Of a stretch of 64,000 nucleotides of DNA, positions 1 through 11,364 are shown in pieces (within the stretch, counting starts at the first letter, position 1; the number at the start of each line of letters is the position of its first letter). The DNA is taken from assembly GCA_003956705.1 (NCBI GenBank), contig QZCP01000446.1, forward strand, positions 62,001 to 126,000, given 5' to 3'. The notes below the pieces were generated by a model. The model was not told where the DNA came from. It saw nothing but the letters and a program-made list of their open reading frames with translations, and made no database searches. The position numbers and the translations under genes are program-made. The DNA comes from Brevipalpus yothersi. Lineage: Eukaryota; Arthropoda; Arachnida; Trombidiformes; Tenuipalpidae.

Positions 1-1690
1 ACACTGGGGATTAGGTTGAGCCTCTTAATTTTTCGAGAAACAGAGAGAATTATCCATCTTTCTGGGATTTTTTTTCTTGCTTTTCATCATCGAAATAGGA
101 CTGGAATAGATGAGAGGAATAGGGAAAGAGGAAATATGAAGAGAAGTTTTTCCCCAGAATGCATTATTCTCGGCTAATGCAGAGGATAGCAAAGCTGTTC
201 ATGCATGTGTAGAGATGATCAATTTTTATTTTCTCTAAGCTTCTACTTCTTGATTGTTTATGAATGATCTCATTTGTTAGGATTATATTTTCTCACTTTC
301 AATCATTTAACTCACTTACTATCAATATCCTCATTCTGATTTATCAACACTTCCCACTTATATTTAAGATGATGATATTGTGTTCATGACATTTGTCAAG
401 TAACTAGCTAGAATTTTATCTAAAAACGATTTAGATCAAAATTAGATTCACTTTTCATTCTATTACTTTTCAGTAGAATCCTTCAACTGTCCTCATTTTC
501 AACACTCCGCATATTCATCTATTATTAGCAACAATACTCATCAATTTTCTTATGCAAAGCTTCTAAGAATTTCATTATTACATTGGATTAGAGTATTTGA
601 ATGAATTGGGTCACAACAACATTCATTCAATTTTTAGACTTGTTACAAGTAACATATAGATTTGAGAACTTCAGTCCTGAACCAGATTCGAACCCCGTTT
701 ATCATATTCATTTCATATGTTTTATCGATCACACTGAACTGCTGACTTATTATTATACATTCATATTCTATTTGATTCTCGATACTCATTAGAACCAACA
801 TTTCTTTACACATGATAACCTCCTTCGATCTTGGCTCTCCTTTCATTCATGTCAATTCAAATTTTAATAGTTGCTTAGCTCATTTCAATCACGGTACAAC
901 TTGAAAAATACTCTATTGAAGCCATTCATCTTCAAAATGATCAGAAATCGATAACATTCATTTTTCCCGATCAGTGAATCATCCCGATAAGTCATCCACA
1001 GCCTGTCTTACTTTTTCTGCCTTTTACTCTTTTCTCTTCGCGTTCCAATAAAAATCCAGCACTTATACAAGGAGCTAGACATTGAACGAAAATTAGTCTG
1101 AATATACATCATTCCAGCTTCATTATGCCTGTACATTGATAGATGGATTCAATATGGTGTGAACTCCTTCTATACTCGCCAATGAAATGGTAATGTCGGG
1201 ATTCACAAGACATGGATAACTGTCCATGATGGAGAACATAACCCTGGTGTTAGTCTTTCATCATTATTAGGAGATTTTCAACATCCAAATCGGAGGATCA
1301 TTCATGAGAACTCATGCAATAGCTATTATACTCTCCTCTTGTTTTTCTTGGTGAATTAGGGAAGGAAGCTTGATTTATCAGATATTAAGCTTGATTTCGG
1401 TGAATTCCCAGTGAGGATCAAAATATACAAAGTTGACAACGAGTTTCTAGGCTTATTAGTTCTCTGCCGAAAGCCAATTCTCAGAATATAATATACCATT
1501 CATACTCGCTGCGGTATCAACTATTGAGTTATTCCCGATCACTGATGACATGAGTTATCAGAGAGAATAAATGAAATGTATATTTGCTCTCACGACTTGA
1601 AATGATCATCAGCATCTTTCACTCTTCCAATCTCTGAATATTTTCTCAATTTCTCCCATGATTCTATTCTAGTTTGATCTTTTTTGGACC
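1..1690. other. Intergenic, no gene seen; left edge of the repeat region
   Basis: I find no convincing exon here. The open frames are short and lack splice context or conservation. Bases of about 220-800 resemble about 16160-16520, which lies just downstream of the second SEC2 gene. This stretch is therefore probably the 3' flank of a further SEC2-type unit lying left of the window. The homology is visible in the shared motif 'tcatttgttaggat' and the following text. Confidence 0.45.
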
Positions 1691-1836
1691 AATTTCAGTA
1701 CTTCTGCTGAGTAGAGTCTCGAGCCAAGTATCTAGTTCCTATGTATTTGCTTGATTTCACCCTATCTTCCACAATTCAGGACAATTCCCAGCTAATATGA
1801 GTGGGAAAATGATGAAAAAAAATTGGCTGATTGATA

Positions 1837-3297
1837 CAGTCTTTTCAGTTGACTTGAACACTTTATTCATATAGCATGAATCGATTTTGAAATGATTTGA
1901 AACCACAACGCTGAACAGTGAGAAGAGGGAGAAATTTTTCAAGGGATTGAGTCCATTTCCCAAATCATTGAAACTTTTTTTATCAGGAATGAAACCAAAT
2001 ATGTTTAAAGATGAGCATGATGAACAAGATCGAGTCCAAGGTACAGATCTCAGCTGATCAATCAATTTTATATGTCTCCCATCGATATACAACGTCCAAG
2101 GTAGGACATCATATTTGGGTGATAGTTCCGACAATCAGTTTCATCAATAACCTGTGATGCTAGTTCAACAGTTGGCAGAGCTCGGACGATACCTTTTTCA
2201 CATAGTCTTTTAGTTGATTAAACATATTCTCAATTGGGTTGAGAAACGGCAAATAGGGTGGCAAGAAGCTGAGGTTGATCTCAATTTCAGCACCAGAAAC
2301 TAGGTTCTTCACCTGTTCATGATGGTGGAAGCCCACATTGTCCATCACTAGATGAACCTTTTGATAGCTTTCACTGATTAGAGAATCGATGAATTGCTTC
2401 ACATAATCAATGAATCGGTATTGAAGGCACCTTCTCAAACTTCATTGAAGAAAAGAGATTTCCAATCAATCGCAGCACAGATAGAGAAGTTTCTTTCTCC
2501 TATCACTTGGACTTTAAGATTTGCTCTTTGCTCCTCCATAGTTCATTCTGGTATGGACAGCTACCCCACTCTCATAGAGGAAAAAAATATTGTCACGATC
2601 TCTGTCCATGTTCACCAGCTTGAGAGAATAATCCCGTCTTTCAATCTTCACTCCCTCAGTATTTATTGGAACAGGTACTGGAGAATTCTGTTTAAATGAG
2701 TATCGGAGATCACCTAATTAGTTTCACATTGTTGATTTTGAAACTCTAATCCCAAACTCGGATTCAGTTTGGTCAGAAAAATACCACAATGTTCGAGTAC
2801 ATTCCTCTGGAACCCACTCAGTCACTCTTTCAATTTATTCAGGAGATAGTTTTTTGCTTTTTCTTTATTCTTCCGAGTGATTTGACCATATTTTTTGTGT
2901 AGATTGATAATTGATTTCATTGAACTGATTCTCACATGATACAACTCACTAATAGCTTTGAACTTTAGGTTATCTACTGAATAAACATGAATCATCAGTT
3001 GTTCAACTTCATCTGAGATTTTTGATCTGGCCATGATCGAAAAAAATGTATATTTAGCAATTGATTTCAGAAAGTGTATGACTCAACAGTGATGAACCAT
3101 TATTTTGTGATGAAGATGGTCAATCATCATTGGCGCTCATCCCTTGTTCAGTTTGGTCTCATGTCATTTCAAATGAGTCTCATCGAAATCGAAATTGAGT
3201 TCAACATAACAGAAAATCTCCCCCTCCATCCTTTTGCTGCTCCCAGAAATGCAAGTTATCCGGAGAAGAGTTCAACTCAAGCCAACTGAAGTGACTG
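1837..3297 (-). mobile_element. Degraded Tc1/mariner (IS630-superfamily) element
   Basis: A 1461-bp element bounded by imperfect inverted ends. The left end reads CAGTC then TTTTCAGTTGACTTGA, and the right end in reverse complement reads CAGTC then ACTTCAGTTGGCTTGA. The left end is preceded by TA and the right end is followed by TG, a decayed TA target duplication. The second copy of the duplicated unit has an uninterrupted site near 15310 that matches both flanks, so this is an insertion that postdates the duplication, or one absent from the other copy. It contains a broken transposase on the minus strand. Confidence 0.8.
2160..3034 (-). pseudogene. Tc1/mariner-like transposase pseudogene
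   Basis: Minus-strand relic of a DDE transposase. The N-terminal helix-turn-helix portion starts with MARSKISDEVEQL at 3034 and is open to 2822. The catalytic part is spread over other frames. The first motif reads FFLYESG near 2570, so the first catalytic Asp of the usual FLDESG is replaced by Tyr. The second Asp survives in VMDNVGFHHH, and the Glu in FLPPYLPFLNPIEN. 36 residues separate the second Asp from the Glu. Frameshifts lie between about 2440 and 2820. The element is dead. It differs from the intact element at 53738-55228, where 34 residues separate these residues, so the two belong to different lineages. Confidence 0.82.
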
Positions 3298-3862
3298 TGA
3301 GTTGCAATGAAAATTGAATGCGGTCACAATAATAAGCGTTTACTCGGGTTAAGCTGGCTTCGAAGGTGGCAGAGACATCTGTTGTTGGCAGGGATGCATC
3401 TTCTGAGCACTGACCCAACAGTAAATGGAAAGGTATAAATACAGTGATTTTCTTCTGAAAAAACAAGATTTGACCAAAAGTGAACAAAAATTTCAAATCA
3501 GTAAACAAATTTGACGAAGGTCAAGCTCTGATCATTTTTGCAAATGGGTGAACAGAAATTGATTATGGACGAAAGTTAATTTCGATTGAATGCGCAAATC
3601 CTCTCTGCCCATCTAAGATACTGATCGTTCACTCTTTCGAGAAAACTGTTCACTCTTTTGCAAAAAGTGTTCACCTCTCCGAAGGTGAGGTTTCATCCTT
3701 GACATCAAGCTCTAGGACCATTCACTCTTTGGCTAATCTTGTGGCAAAATTTGTTTCCTCAATAGAAAATGACTGTAAGATAAAATTAATTATATTTTCT
3801 GCTCAATTGCTCGTTCTAAGTTCAAATACTGTATCCATAATACTTTGGTCATTGCTGTGACA
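3298..3862. repeat. SEC2 upstream flank, duplicated at 15310-15537
   Basis: This resumes the duplicated unit after the Tc1 insertion. The stretch 3300-3430 matches about 15320-15440 ('gttgagctggcttc' and its neighbours). Between 3430 and 3780 the first copy carries about 330 bp absent from the second copy, with several 'ttcactcttt' repeats. The last 70 bases before the SEC2 start codon are well conserved between the copies ('ttctgctcaattgctcgttc') and may hold the promoter. No coding exon is seen. Confidence 0.5.
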
Positions 3863-4386
3863 ATGAGAACTTGCCATTCCCTCTTCCTTGGTAAGCTTGA
3901 GCAATTCCCTTGCTGATATCATCTGCTTATGAATCAATTTTTATTATCTTACAGCTGTGATCTTAACCTTCACTGGAGAAGCTGAAAGTAAGTTTGAAAT
4001 CCAGACTGGAATTTTATTCTTCAGGACTTTTTTGAGTGAAATATCTCCTCTCCCTCTGGATAGGAACTTCGAATGATTGGAATGATTGGAGAGCCAGAGT
4101 TGATGGCGCGTTGGATAAAGAACAACTGCTTGATGTCCTGTGGGATATTTCTGAGCTGTGTGTCATCGCTGTCTCTGGGAATTGGTTGAATAACCTCAAT
4201 CGTTATCAAGTTATGGACTTGGAGTCTGATTTGAAGGAAGACTATATCAGCTTTGAAAATGATAAACTCAAAGCTAAGTGGTTCATTGATCGTTGCTACA
4301 AAGGGCATTACGTCATCCAAAATTATGGCTTTTTGCTACGAGGGAGAAACTCCTCTGACCATGAATTCAATTCCGGAACATTGTGA
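3863..4386 (+). CDS. SEC2 copy 1, small secreted protein of unknown function
   Basis: Not recognised as a known family. Model: join(3863..3890, 3955..3987, 4064..4386), 127 aa. All introns have gt...ag ends and the reading frame closes exactly across both junctions. Exons 1 and 2 together encode a signal peptide (MRTCHSLFLAVILTFTGEAE), so export is expected. The mature part has a Trp-rich start (NDWNDWRARVD), two cysteines (residues 53 and 98) and a conserved charged region (DLESDLKEDYISFENDK). The start is the only ATG in frame with the signal peptide. The paralogue at 15538-16011 has the same exon structure and splice phases, which strongly supports the model. Frames on the opposite strand are shadows. 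Function unknown; a secreted effector or lumenal protein is only an inference. Confidence 0.72.
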
Positions 4387-4599
4387 TAATCCATTATGAA
4401 TGATTCAGATGAAATATGGAGTGATTCTCAAAAAATTAAAGACTGAATCGATAATCTAACTTCTAATCACTTGATGATGAACTCCTCATCCCACTCCCAA
4501 AAAAACTAATATAGTATACTTTCCTTGTGGGCATTTACTACCCTCATCCAAAACAATGCGTCGATGGGAGGACGGTCTATAGTTTGGTTGATAGAGACA

Positions 4600-6270
4600 T
4601 ATTGTGAGTCTCGAGTCAAAACTCTGTGGAGTTTGGCCAAAACACAGAGTAGAAACTGTCCTTTTTCAGCTTTCTTCGGTTCTGTGGACCTATTCTTTTC
4701 ATTTTTTCACACAAAGTAGCTGACCAGGTCATTTCACAGCAATACATGTGTGGATAATGTTTTCCTAGTCCAGCATTAAGATAAAAAATCTTGTTCAATT
4801 CAGTTTGCAACTAGTGGTGGGTAAATTTTTACTTCTGCTATGAGTTGAGAGGAAACTCCATATCTCTCTCACTTCAGTAATCGAAGAAGACTCATCTTCC
4901 AAATGTGAAAATACTCCCAGTGGTCGTGGTCTATCAGGCTCCCGTCTGGAAGATAGATCAAAATTCATCTTTCTGTCAGTGAATCTTGCTTTCAAAGCTG
5001 TGACATCAATCAAATGCCAAGCAAAAATGATAATGTTGAAGCTTACCGAGATACTAAGCTACTGAAACGAAAATTAAAGAGCTTCTTGGCGAGAATGATG
5101 GAGAGATATTTTCATGAGCTATTATTCATGGATATCGTAGAGCAAAAATCATTGCGAGTTCTCTTCTTCCTGCTCTAACAGAAATTTCACCAGCTCAAGC
5201 GTGATAATTCGCTTTTGCTTATCACAATAGCCCATTTGAAAATAAATGTCTATACAACTTTCGAACAGTTACAGTCTGGGAGATTACATTTTTGAGCAAG
5301 ATCATGATGATCCAATGAATCAACTAATCGCATAATAGGAACATACATGTAGCTTCATCAAGTTTCTTGATCGCAGGAGTGGGGAACAGAATTATGAATG
5401 TATGCAGTCAGCCTTTCATGGATCATAGGCTCTTGAAGTCAATGATCCATCTTGTCTCCAGGACCCAAAGTAATTTACCATTAACCTAGGACCACCAATG
5501 AATAACTCTCATCATAAGAATTATTCACAGCAAAAAACACTCCATGAAATTCCTGGCCACTATAGTGGTTCCACATCACTATGCTCAGCAAATGGGAAGG
5601 CCCATGAAGATTTCTTCGTTTAAATAAAACATGGGCTTGGATGAAACATGATCAATATCAACGCGGGGGGTCATTTTATTGGAAAATTAGTCATGACTTA
5701 GATGGAGAAGACTAAAAGCAGATTACTCATAAGAGAAGTTACCCTTGACTGGAAATTCCCCCCTCCCGAGAGGTATCAAAATCTCCCGGTGCAGGGTCGA
5801 TTGAGTTCCGCTTCTTCAAACTCTGTTCAAATTTTCAGCATTGATTTAGGTGTTCATCAGCCTCAAATGCTATACATGTATGAGCAGATTTATAATCTAA
5901 TTTTCTCACACAGTCTAGCCAGCGTCTTTCAACTTCACTCCAATCATGAGGCGATTTAGATTCAATCTTCTTAAAATATATTAAGATATCAGTACGGGAA
6001 AACTGGCAGCCACTACCCAACACATGTTCTGGAGCTCGTGGTAATCTACAAGTTCCAACTTCATAACATCAAAACATTTACCCAAGGGAGAGAGAGAGTT
6101 TGCTGCACAGAAATTCTCTTCCTCATCTTGTTGTCACTATGGAGGGATCCTTGGCATACTACATTTCGTCCTCCACAGATTGAAGGTAATAGTTCGCACC
6201 AATGAATGTATCTGAAGACATGATGGAAACAACAAGATTCAATCAGCATCTCTCAAAGATAATAGTCCTA
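4600..6270 (-). repeat. Block beta copy 1, degraded multi-exon gene-like sequence
   Basis: This block is repeated at about 19290-20970 in the same orientation, at 12520-13620 inverted, and in degenerate form at about 16900-18400. Minus-strand fragments look exon-like and are conserved between copies: MKLELVDYHELQNMCWVV near 6060-6010, KKIESKSPHDWSEVERRWLD near 5980, MWNHYSGQEF with FAVNNSYDESY near 5580-5510, and a fragment starting MIDVTALKARFTDRKM at 5013. Stops and frameshifts interrupt the series in each copy. I do not recognise the protein. The block is most likely a duplicated gene that has become a pseudogene, with exons separated by short introns. Confidence 0.4.
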
Positions 6271-7786
6271 CCAATTTCATGCGCAAATGAGACCCTAACG
6301 GGAAAAGGGCCCAGGTCCTAATCCCGTATGATCTTCTCGGCTCGGATTAGACTATTTCTAGGAAGTCGCATCTATGGGGAACACATTTTTCTAGAGCATA
6401 GAGCATCTTCTGCACAGATATAATTCACGTCTCATCGATTTCTTTCCATAATAGTCAACTGAAAATCATATCCAATTTCTTTCAAATGTGACATTTTACA
6501 TAAATTGAGCAAAAAAAGTGGCAGTGTCCACCAGTCAGCGCGAGACTATAATGTGACTTGCAAAATGATCCTAGATTAGAGGCGTAAATCATCGACAAGT
6601 TGGTGGAGCCCATCATACGACAGTCCAGTTAGATCAGAGTGAAGAGGTATCCCATTTTGGCCCATTATTGTTTTTTTACAGTTCCTGGGGTAATCTCGAA
6701 CGAAAAATCCAAATTTTTCATCAGAAATTCGATCCAATTCTTGGTTTTTGAGTTGTCGACGCATTGTTCTAGTCGTTAGAACTTTTTCAGAACTTCGATG
6801 GAACTAGAATAAATAGATTGAACACTACTTGTTCAAGATAGATATCCAAGATTCTGAGCTGAAATCGCTTTTTCCGTTCGAAAATCGACCAATTCTTGGC
6901 TGATAAATTGCTAAAAAACAGACCCGAGGTGGTTTTGGTTGTAGTCCCATGTCAGAAAATGCTTGATCAGTAAGAAAAAAATAGCTCGATAAAAGATTCT
7001 GATGATTGTGAACTAGTTCTCAGTCTGATGTCCTCTCAAATGATGAATCATAACGAATATCTTCACAATGAATCATTTGACGGCCAAGATTCAATATTAT
7101 TTCAACTAAAGATAGGCTTTTGAATACATTATCACAAGCTCGATTATCGAAAAACATTGGGACAAATTTTTCTCAATCCTGAATCGATTTTAATTAGTTG
7201 AATAAAGTTGCCCCAGCCATTTCACTCAAGATTCACTGATTTTTAACCTTTATTCCAATAGAAAACTGAAAAAATGCTTTTCCCCTCGTGTTTTTGTGAT
7301 TCAATCGCATTATGGGTCAATTTTTGGGAGAGTTGAGATTGTATGAAGTGTCAAAGGCAGTATAGAGATGTGATGAGGCTCAATCATCATTCAAAAATAA
7401 AAAAAACATGGAAAATAGCGGAGTTTTCCTAAAACTTCGAGGTCGAATATCCCAGTGACCTTTTACCTAATGGATTTAAAACCAAGACCAATATGCTCTA
7501 TGAGTTATATACTATCTGGAAATGTAAAAATTCTGATGATCAGACGTGGGCTAAAAAGGGGCAGTTTGGGGAAACCTCCTTCGGAGATGTGTTCCAGGCT
7601 GGGATGCTCCTAGCTCGCTTCGCTCGCCATTCGATACGTACTGCCCTCGCGTTTTGGTATGCTAATCCTAAATGCTCTGCTAATCTAATAGAAGAGAAAG
7701 AGAAAGAAAGAGAAAGAGTAAGAGGCAGAGAAAGAGAACTTGCTACCCTCAATTGCTTTTATTGGTTAGCGCTAGTAATATTATAA
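6270..7786. other. Insertion relative to the second unit; no gene seen
   Basis: From about 6270 to 9230 the first unit contains roughly 3 kb that is reduced to about 50 bp (20965-21015) in the second unit. No credible exon is seen before 7787. Bases 7555-7740 differ in composition from their surroundings: they are GC-richer, contain the quasi-palindrome GCTCGCTTCGCTCGCC near 7612, and end in a GA-rich run (7690-7740). The reading frames there are low-complexity artefacts. Confidence 0.4.
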
Positions 7787-8626
7787 TTGATTCTATCTGG
7801 TGAGTTCAAAAGCAAAAACAGAAGAATTAAAAATGGTTCACCACCTAGGTGGCCAGATATTGAGAGAGATTTAGTGGGTTGGATCATTGAGCAGAGAGAG
7901 AAAAAAATCGTGTTTACTACAGTCGTGCTATCGAAATGGCCGGGAGTTGACTTCAATCATGGGATCATCTGACGAAAACTTCGGTGCTGCTTGGTTACAG
8001 AAAGTTCTAAAACGCAGTAGCTTAACTGTTCGAAAAGCTACACGCTAAGAGCAAGAAAATGATAGATCATTTCATGACCAGTTTGGAATGAGTTCGAATC
8101 ATTTGCTAGAAGTTAATCTAGTGTGTAAAAGTATTCCATCCGATTTCATCATAAATATGGATGGAACTCCTGTGTATTATGATGATTAGCTTCACGTACG
8201 ATGAGTATCTTAGGTGAGAGAACTACAGCAATTAATAGTACAGGGAAGAAAAAGAAGAGAATTACAGCAATTTTAGCTATGACTTCATCAGAAAGTATGT
8301 TACCATGCATGGTGATTCTCGAAAGCTCGAAGAAAGTTCCAAAAATTCCAGTCTCATCAAACATCATTCTCAGAACAGCATTCAAAAGCTCGATGACAGA
8401 AAATTTGATGCTTGATCGGATAGATTCGATCTTTAAGCTCGAAGCAACCTTGAAATCAGTTTTAATTCTAGACGATTTTGCCTCTCATAAGACTGGTAGA
8501 GTGAAAGAAAAATTGAGAAATCTCAACGCTGCGTACAAAATCATTCCTCCACATACGACTCACTACCATCAAACTTTTGATGTTCTCGTAAATTCTGTAT
8601 TCAAAGCTGTGATGGGAGATCAATAA
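7787..8626 (+). pseudogene. Pogo/Tigger-like transposase pseudogene
   Basis: Decayed DDE transposase of the pogo/jerky type. In order: a CENP-B-like HTH remnant (SPPRWPDIERDLVGWIIEQR, within 7787-7972), then the stretch typical of the second HTH (NFGAAWLQKVLKRSSLTVRK, about 7979-8035), then the first catalytic block (INMDGTPVYYDD, about 8150-8188, where the family has NMDETP). An open stretch at 8201-8626 follows, carrying LILDDFASHKTGRVKEKL and the third acidic block QTFDVLVNSVFKA. Stops and frame changes occur around 7970-8070 and at 8188. Terminal repeats were not identified with confidence. The second unit lacks this sequence. The element is a relic and not functional. Confidence 0.78.
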
Positions 8627-9236
8627 GAAAATTGGATGTTGAATACACCAGTATTCATATAGCTAAAGAAAATAGGCGATCGCAATCACATTCCACCATT
8701 CTTCAGTTCATTTCGAATTCGCTTGGAAAAGTCCAATCAGAAACGATGGTGATAAGTTTTCACGTAGGTGTTATTTTATCATCTTATTCAATTCCTGTCT
8801 GTGATTACAATAGTGAGCTCAGATCTATCCATCAAAATCGTGATTGGAGTATCAATTTTCTTCCTCACTTGACATAGAAATAGATGAAGACAATCCTCAC
8901 TGGATTAAGACCCGGTTGTTAATCTCGATGCCGTGGCTAAAATAAGAGACTTGTTTTTCGGTCCTATGTTCAGCATTCTAGGGGTCCCATTCGCGCCTAA
9001 AACCGGTGAAAACTGTTCATTTTTTCCATCTCTGCTTGTTTCCAATCAATCCACAGAAAATAGCTTCCAGCTCAATATGGAGGAGCCTTCTCTTGCTCCC
9101 TATTACCGATTATCTCTGCTCGGCATCAGAGCTAAGGAGTACTGGCAAGAGTGGGCACTCAATCCTGAAGACACACAATTCTTCCACTGAGCCCATGTAA
9201 TGCCAAGCAGTGAACCTCCTATTTCTGAATCTGATT
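8627..9236. other. No gene seen; right part of the unit-1-specific insertion
   Basis: This follows the pogo-like relic and may include its 3' end. Open frames at 8632-8877 and 8933-9190 have no recognisable motif and no paralogue in the second unit. I see nothing else here. Confidence 0.35.
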
Positions 9237-9920
9237 TCATTTCAATCGATAACTTTTGGCCACCCTATAACATTTTATAGAAGAGAAATTTTCATCTATG
9301 AAGTAGAGAATTTGGACGAAAAGCAAGATAGTGAACAACTGCTTTATTTTGTTAAGTCTTTCAGCTGAGTTATCAGGACAGAAAATCATCGACACAATTT
9401 CTGGTCCTCCATCAAGTGGTCGAAAACTATCACTCAAAATGATGTCGAGGATAATTTTTCCCGGTCTGTCTCTGGAAATCAGTCTAGAGCAACTAAGCTA
9501 CCGAAAAAACATTCGATTTTTTCTTGCCAAGGGTTCACTGTCGCTGATACTCTTTGATCAGAGCTCAATTGGTAGCAACAAAAGTTCTAGTCATCATTCT
9601 AGCTCTCAACTTGGACATGTAGTCCCTATATTCTTCAATCAATGACCCCTATTCTCATTATTAGTTATGATTTACAGCAAAGAATCAGAACTAAAATTCA
9701 TATTGGAAGGTCAAAATTAAGACCATGTTTCTCAGTGGAGTTTGATCAGGCTGTGCTTTGTTCACAATAGGCTTGATTACAGAGAGAGTTTGCTCATGTC
9801 CTTCACAATGCTGATTTCGAAAATCTTTCAGCCAGAAATCTAGTCGAGATACCTCCAAATAGACGGTCTTCGAGATTTGTCAATGAAAATAAGAGTTAGC
9901 TGGACCGTAGGAAAAGGCTC
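9237..9920. repeat. Block gamma copy 1
   Basis: Highly similar to about 21000-21780. Open frames on both strands are partly conserved between the copies: plus strand 9331-9645, and a minus-strand stretch with DSFRPLDGGPEIVSMIFCPD. The second copy has a small indel that breaks the plus-strand frame. The minus-strand stretch could be one more exon of the decayed block beta gene, which lies on the same strand downstream. No protein family is recognised. Confidence 0.4.
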
Positions 9921-11217
9921 ATACTCAGGTCATTCCCATCCTAGTTCATCAGTTTTTTTCGGCTTCTAAGTGGAAAGCTCGATTACGTACACTATCATGC
10001 AAGAGAATCAATCATGGGTCTTTCTCCAGGCTCGGTTCTTATCTTCAAAGGTAATTGATCAAAAAGTACAGAATAGTATTGGACATTCACTGTTCAATCA
10101 GCAAGCTGAATTGATTGGAAATTTGTGAAGTGCAACGCACAACCCTGATTCTCCGAATATTATGATGATATTGTCATTGATACAGCAGTCCCAAGAGAAA
10201 AAAGACGATATGGTTGATCTCATCCCAGTCTCATAGATGTCAATTTGTATTTCAAATTCTCAATCATGGAAGGATAATCTCACAGAGTCTATAACTTTCA
10301 TCATTTTCATCTTCGTGTGGATGGAAAAGCCTCATCCCAACTTCCTCTAAGATATAACATCTACTTGAGCCCTTTTCTCCCAACAAAACCTAGTTTCATG
10401 GATGGATGAGGGAATATTTTAAACCACAAGATATTGGAGTAATCCAGTAGAGAATAAGATATAAATTAAGCCAATTCGCTATAACCAGCATTTGCCTGGA
10501 TCAACTAGATTCTGAGTTGGTGGCAACTTAGATGAAGTGAGAGCGTTGATAATCAGCGGTTCGGGAAGGAAAGAAAGCTTCATCATTCACCTCCAAGGAA
10601 CTACATATTGACCACCTAATCCTTTTCTATCGATTCCATTATATAAAGATGGGAAAACAATGCTCCACTTCTAGGATTGTTCCATTTTCCAATATTTGAT
10701 GAGCTAACAAATATGAGCTTCCTGTTCATCTCTGGTCTGATACGATGAATGATTCTCTCTTTCTTTGGGTATCATACTCTTGATTGTGAGTTTACTTCCG
10801 CTTTTTTGGATAAGATGGTGGATATTTCTAAGCGGTTATCTCCTAATCAAATAGTGATGGATTGATTTTCTTAAGATCGAACCATTAAAAGCAGCAAGAG
10901 CCGAAACAATCGAATGAAAACGCTAGTTTAAGAACCGATGATTGTTCTTTCAGCTACAATCAATGCGAATATTTCAAACCAGACTACATGCTAGTTATCT
11001 GTGAGTTCATCATGTACGATTAAAAATATGAGTGATCATATGGGAGGATGATCTTTCATCGACTCCCTGATGATGAGAAGTAGGAGGAATCATTTATTGT
11101 GGGAGTTTCTATGTTGAATTATAGCAGCAAATTTTTGGAGAGTGAGAGTAATAGACTGGAAGCTTATACTACGCGGGGAGAAACATGATAATAAGCACTT
11201 GGTAATAGGTTTCCTGA
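9921..11217. repeat. Block delta, upstream region of SEC1 copy 1
   Basis: No exon is seen. Parts recur upstream of other SEC1 copies: 10470-10940 resembles 28780-29340, 30600-31120 (inverted) and 55928-56370, and 10715-11217 resembles 21800-22295. About 700 bp (10020-10715) is absent from the second unit, where the flanks are joined near 21805. The region marks how far the SEC1 duplication extends on its 5' side. Confidence 0.55.
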
Positions 11218-11230
11218 CTATTTATTAGGA
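11218..11230 (+). promoter_or_regulatory. Candidate TATA-like core of SEC1 copy 1
   Basis: CTATTTATTAGGA lies 147 bp before the start codon. The same core is found at 22296 and 56621, at 144 and 145 bp before the respective starts. Conserved sequence and spacing in three copies, against otherwise diverged flanks, suggests a core promoter. The pseudogene copy 3 has lost this region. Confidence 0.3.
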
Positions 11231-11364
11231 ATTGCTGTGATTGCTATCTACAGTCATCTTGGCTTACTCAGTGAGAGGAGTTTAGAGCTAACAGTCGGTT
11301 ATTCATGGTCCATTGGGAGATTCATTCGCTCGAAATCAGATCTTTTCTCTTTTCCTCAACAAAA

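Noticed and set aside
660..720. tRNA-like 'ttcgaacccc' text
   Set aside because: No matching acceptor or anticodon stems around it; it is part of the SEC2 flank repeat (variant 'tttgaactcag' near 16405).
1757..2134. 125-codon minus-strand frame
   Set aside because: It crosses the right boundary of the dead transposon into flanking sequence, so it cannot be one gene; no motif seen.
4021..4320. Minus-strand 99-codon frame over SEC2, also present at 15745-15990
   Set aside because: It is the antisense shadow of the spliced SEC2 exon; its conservation follows from the sense gene.
7493..7786. 97-codon plus-strand frame with a KEKERERVRGRERE tail
   Set aside because: The tail is a GA-rich low-complexity run and the rest has no motif, splice context or paralogue.
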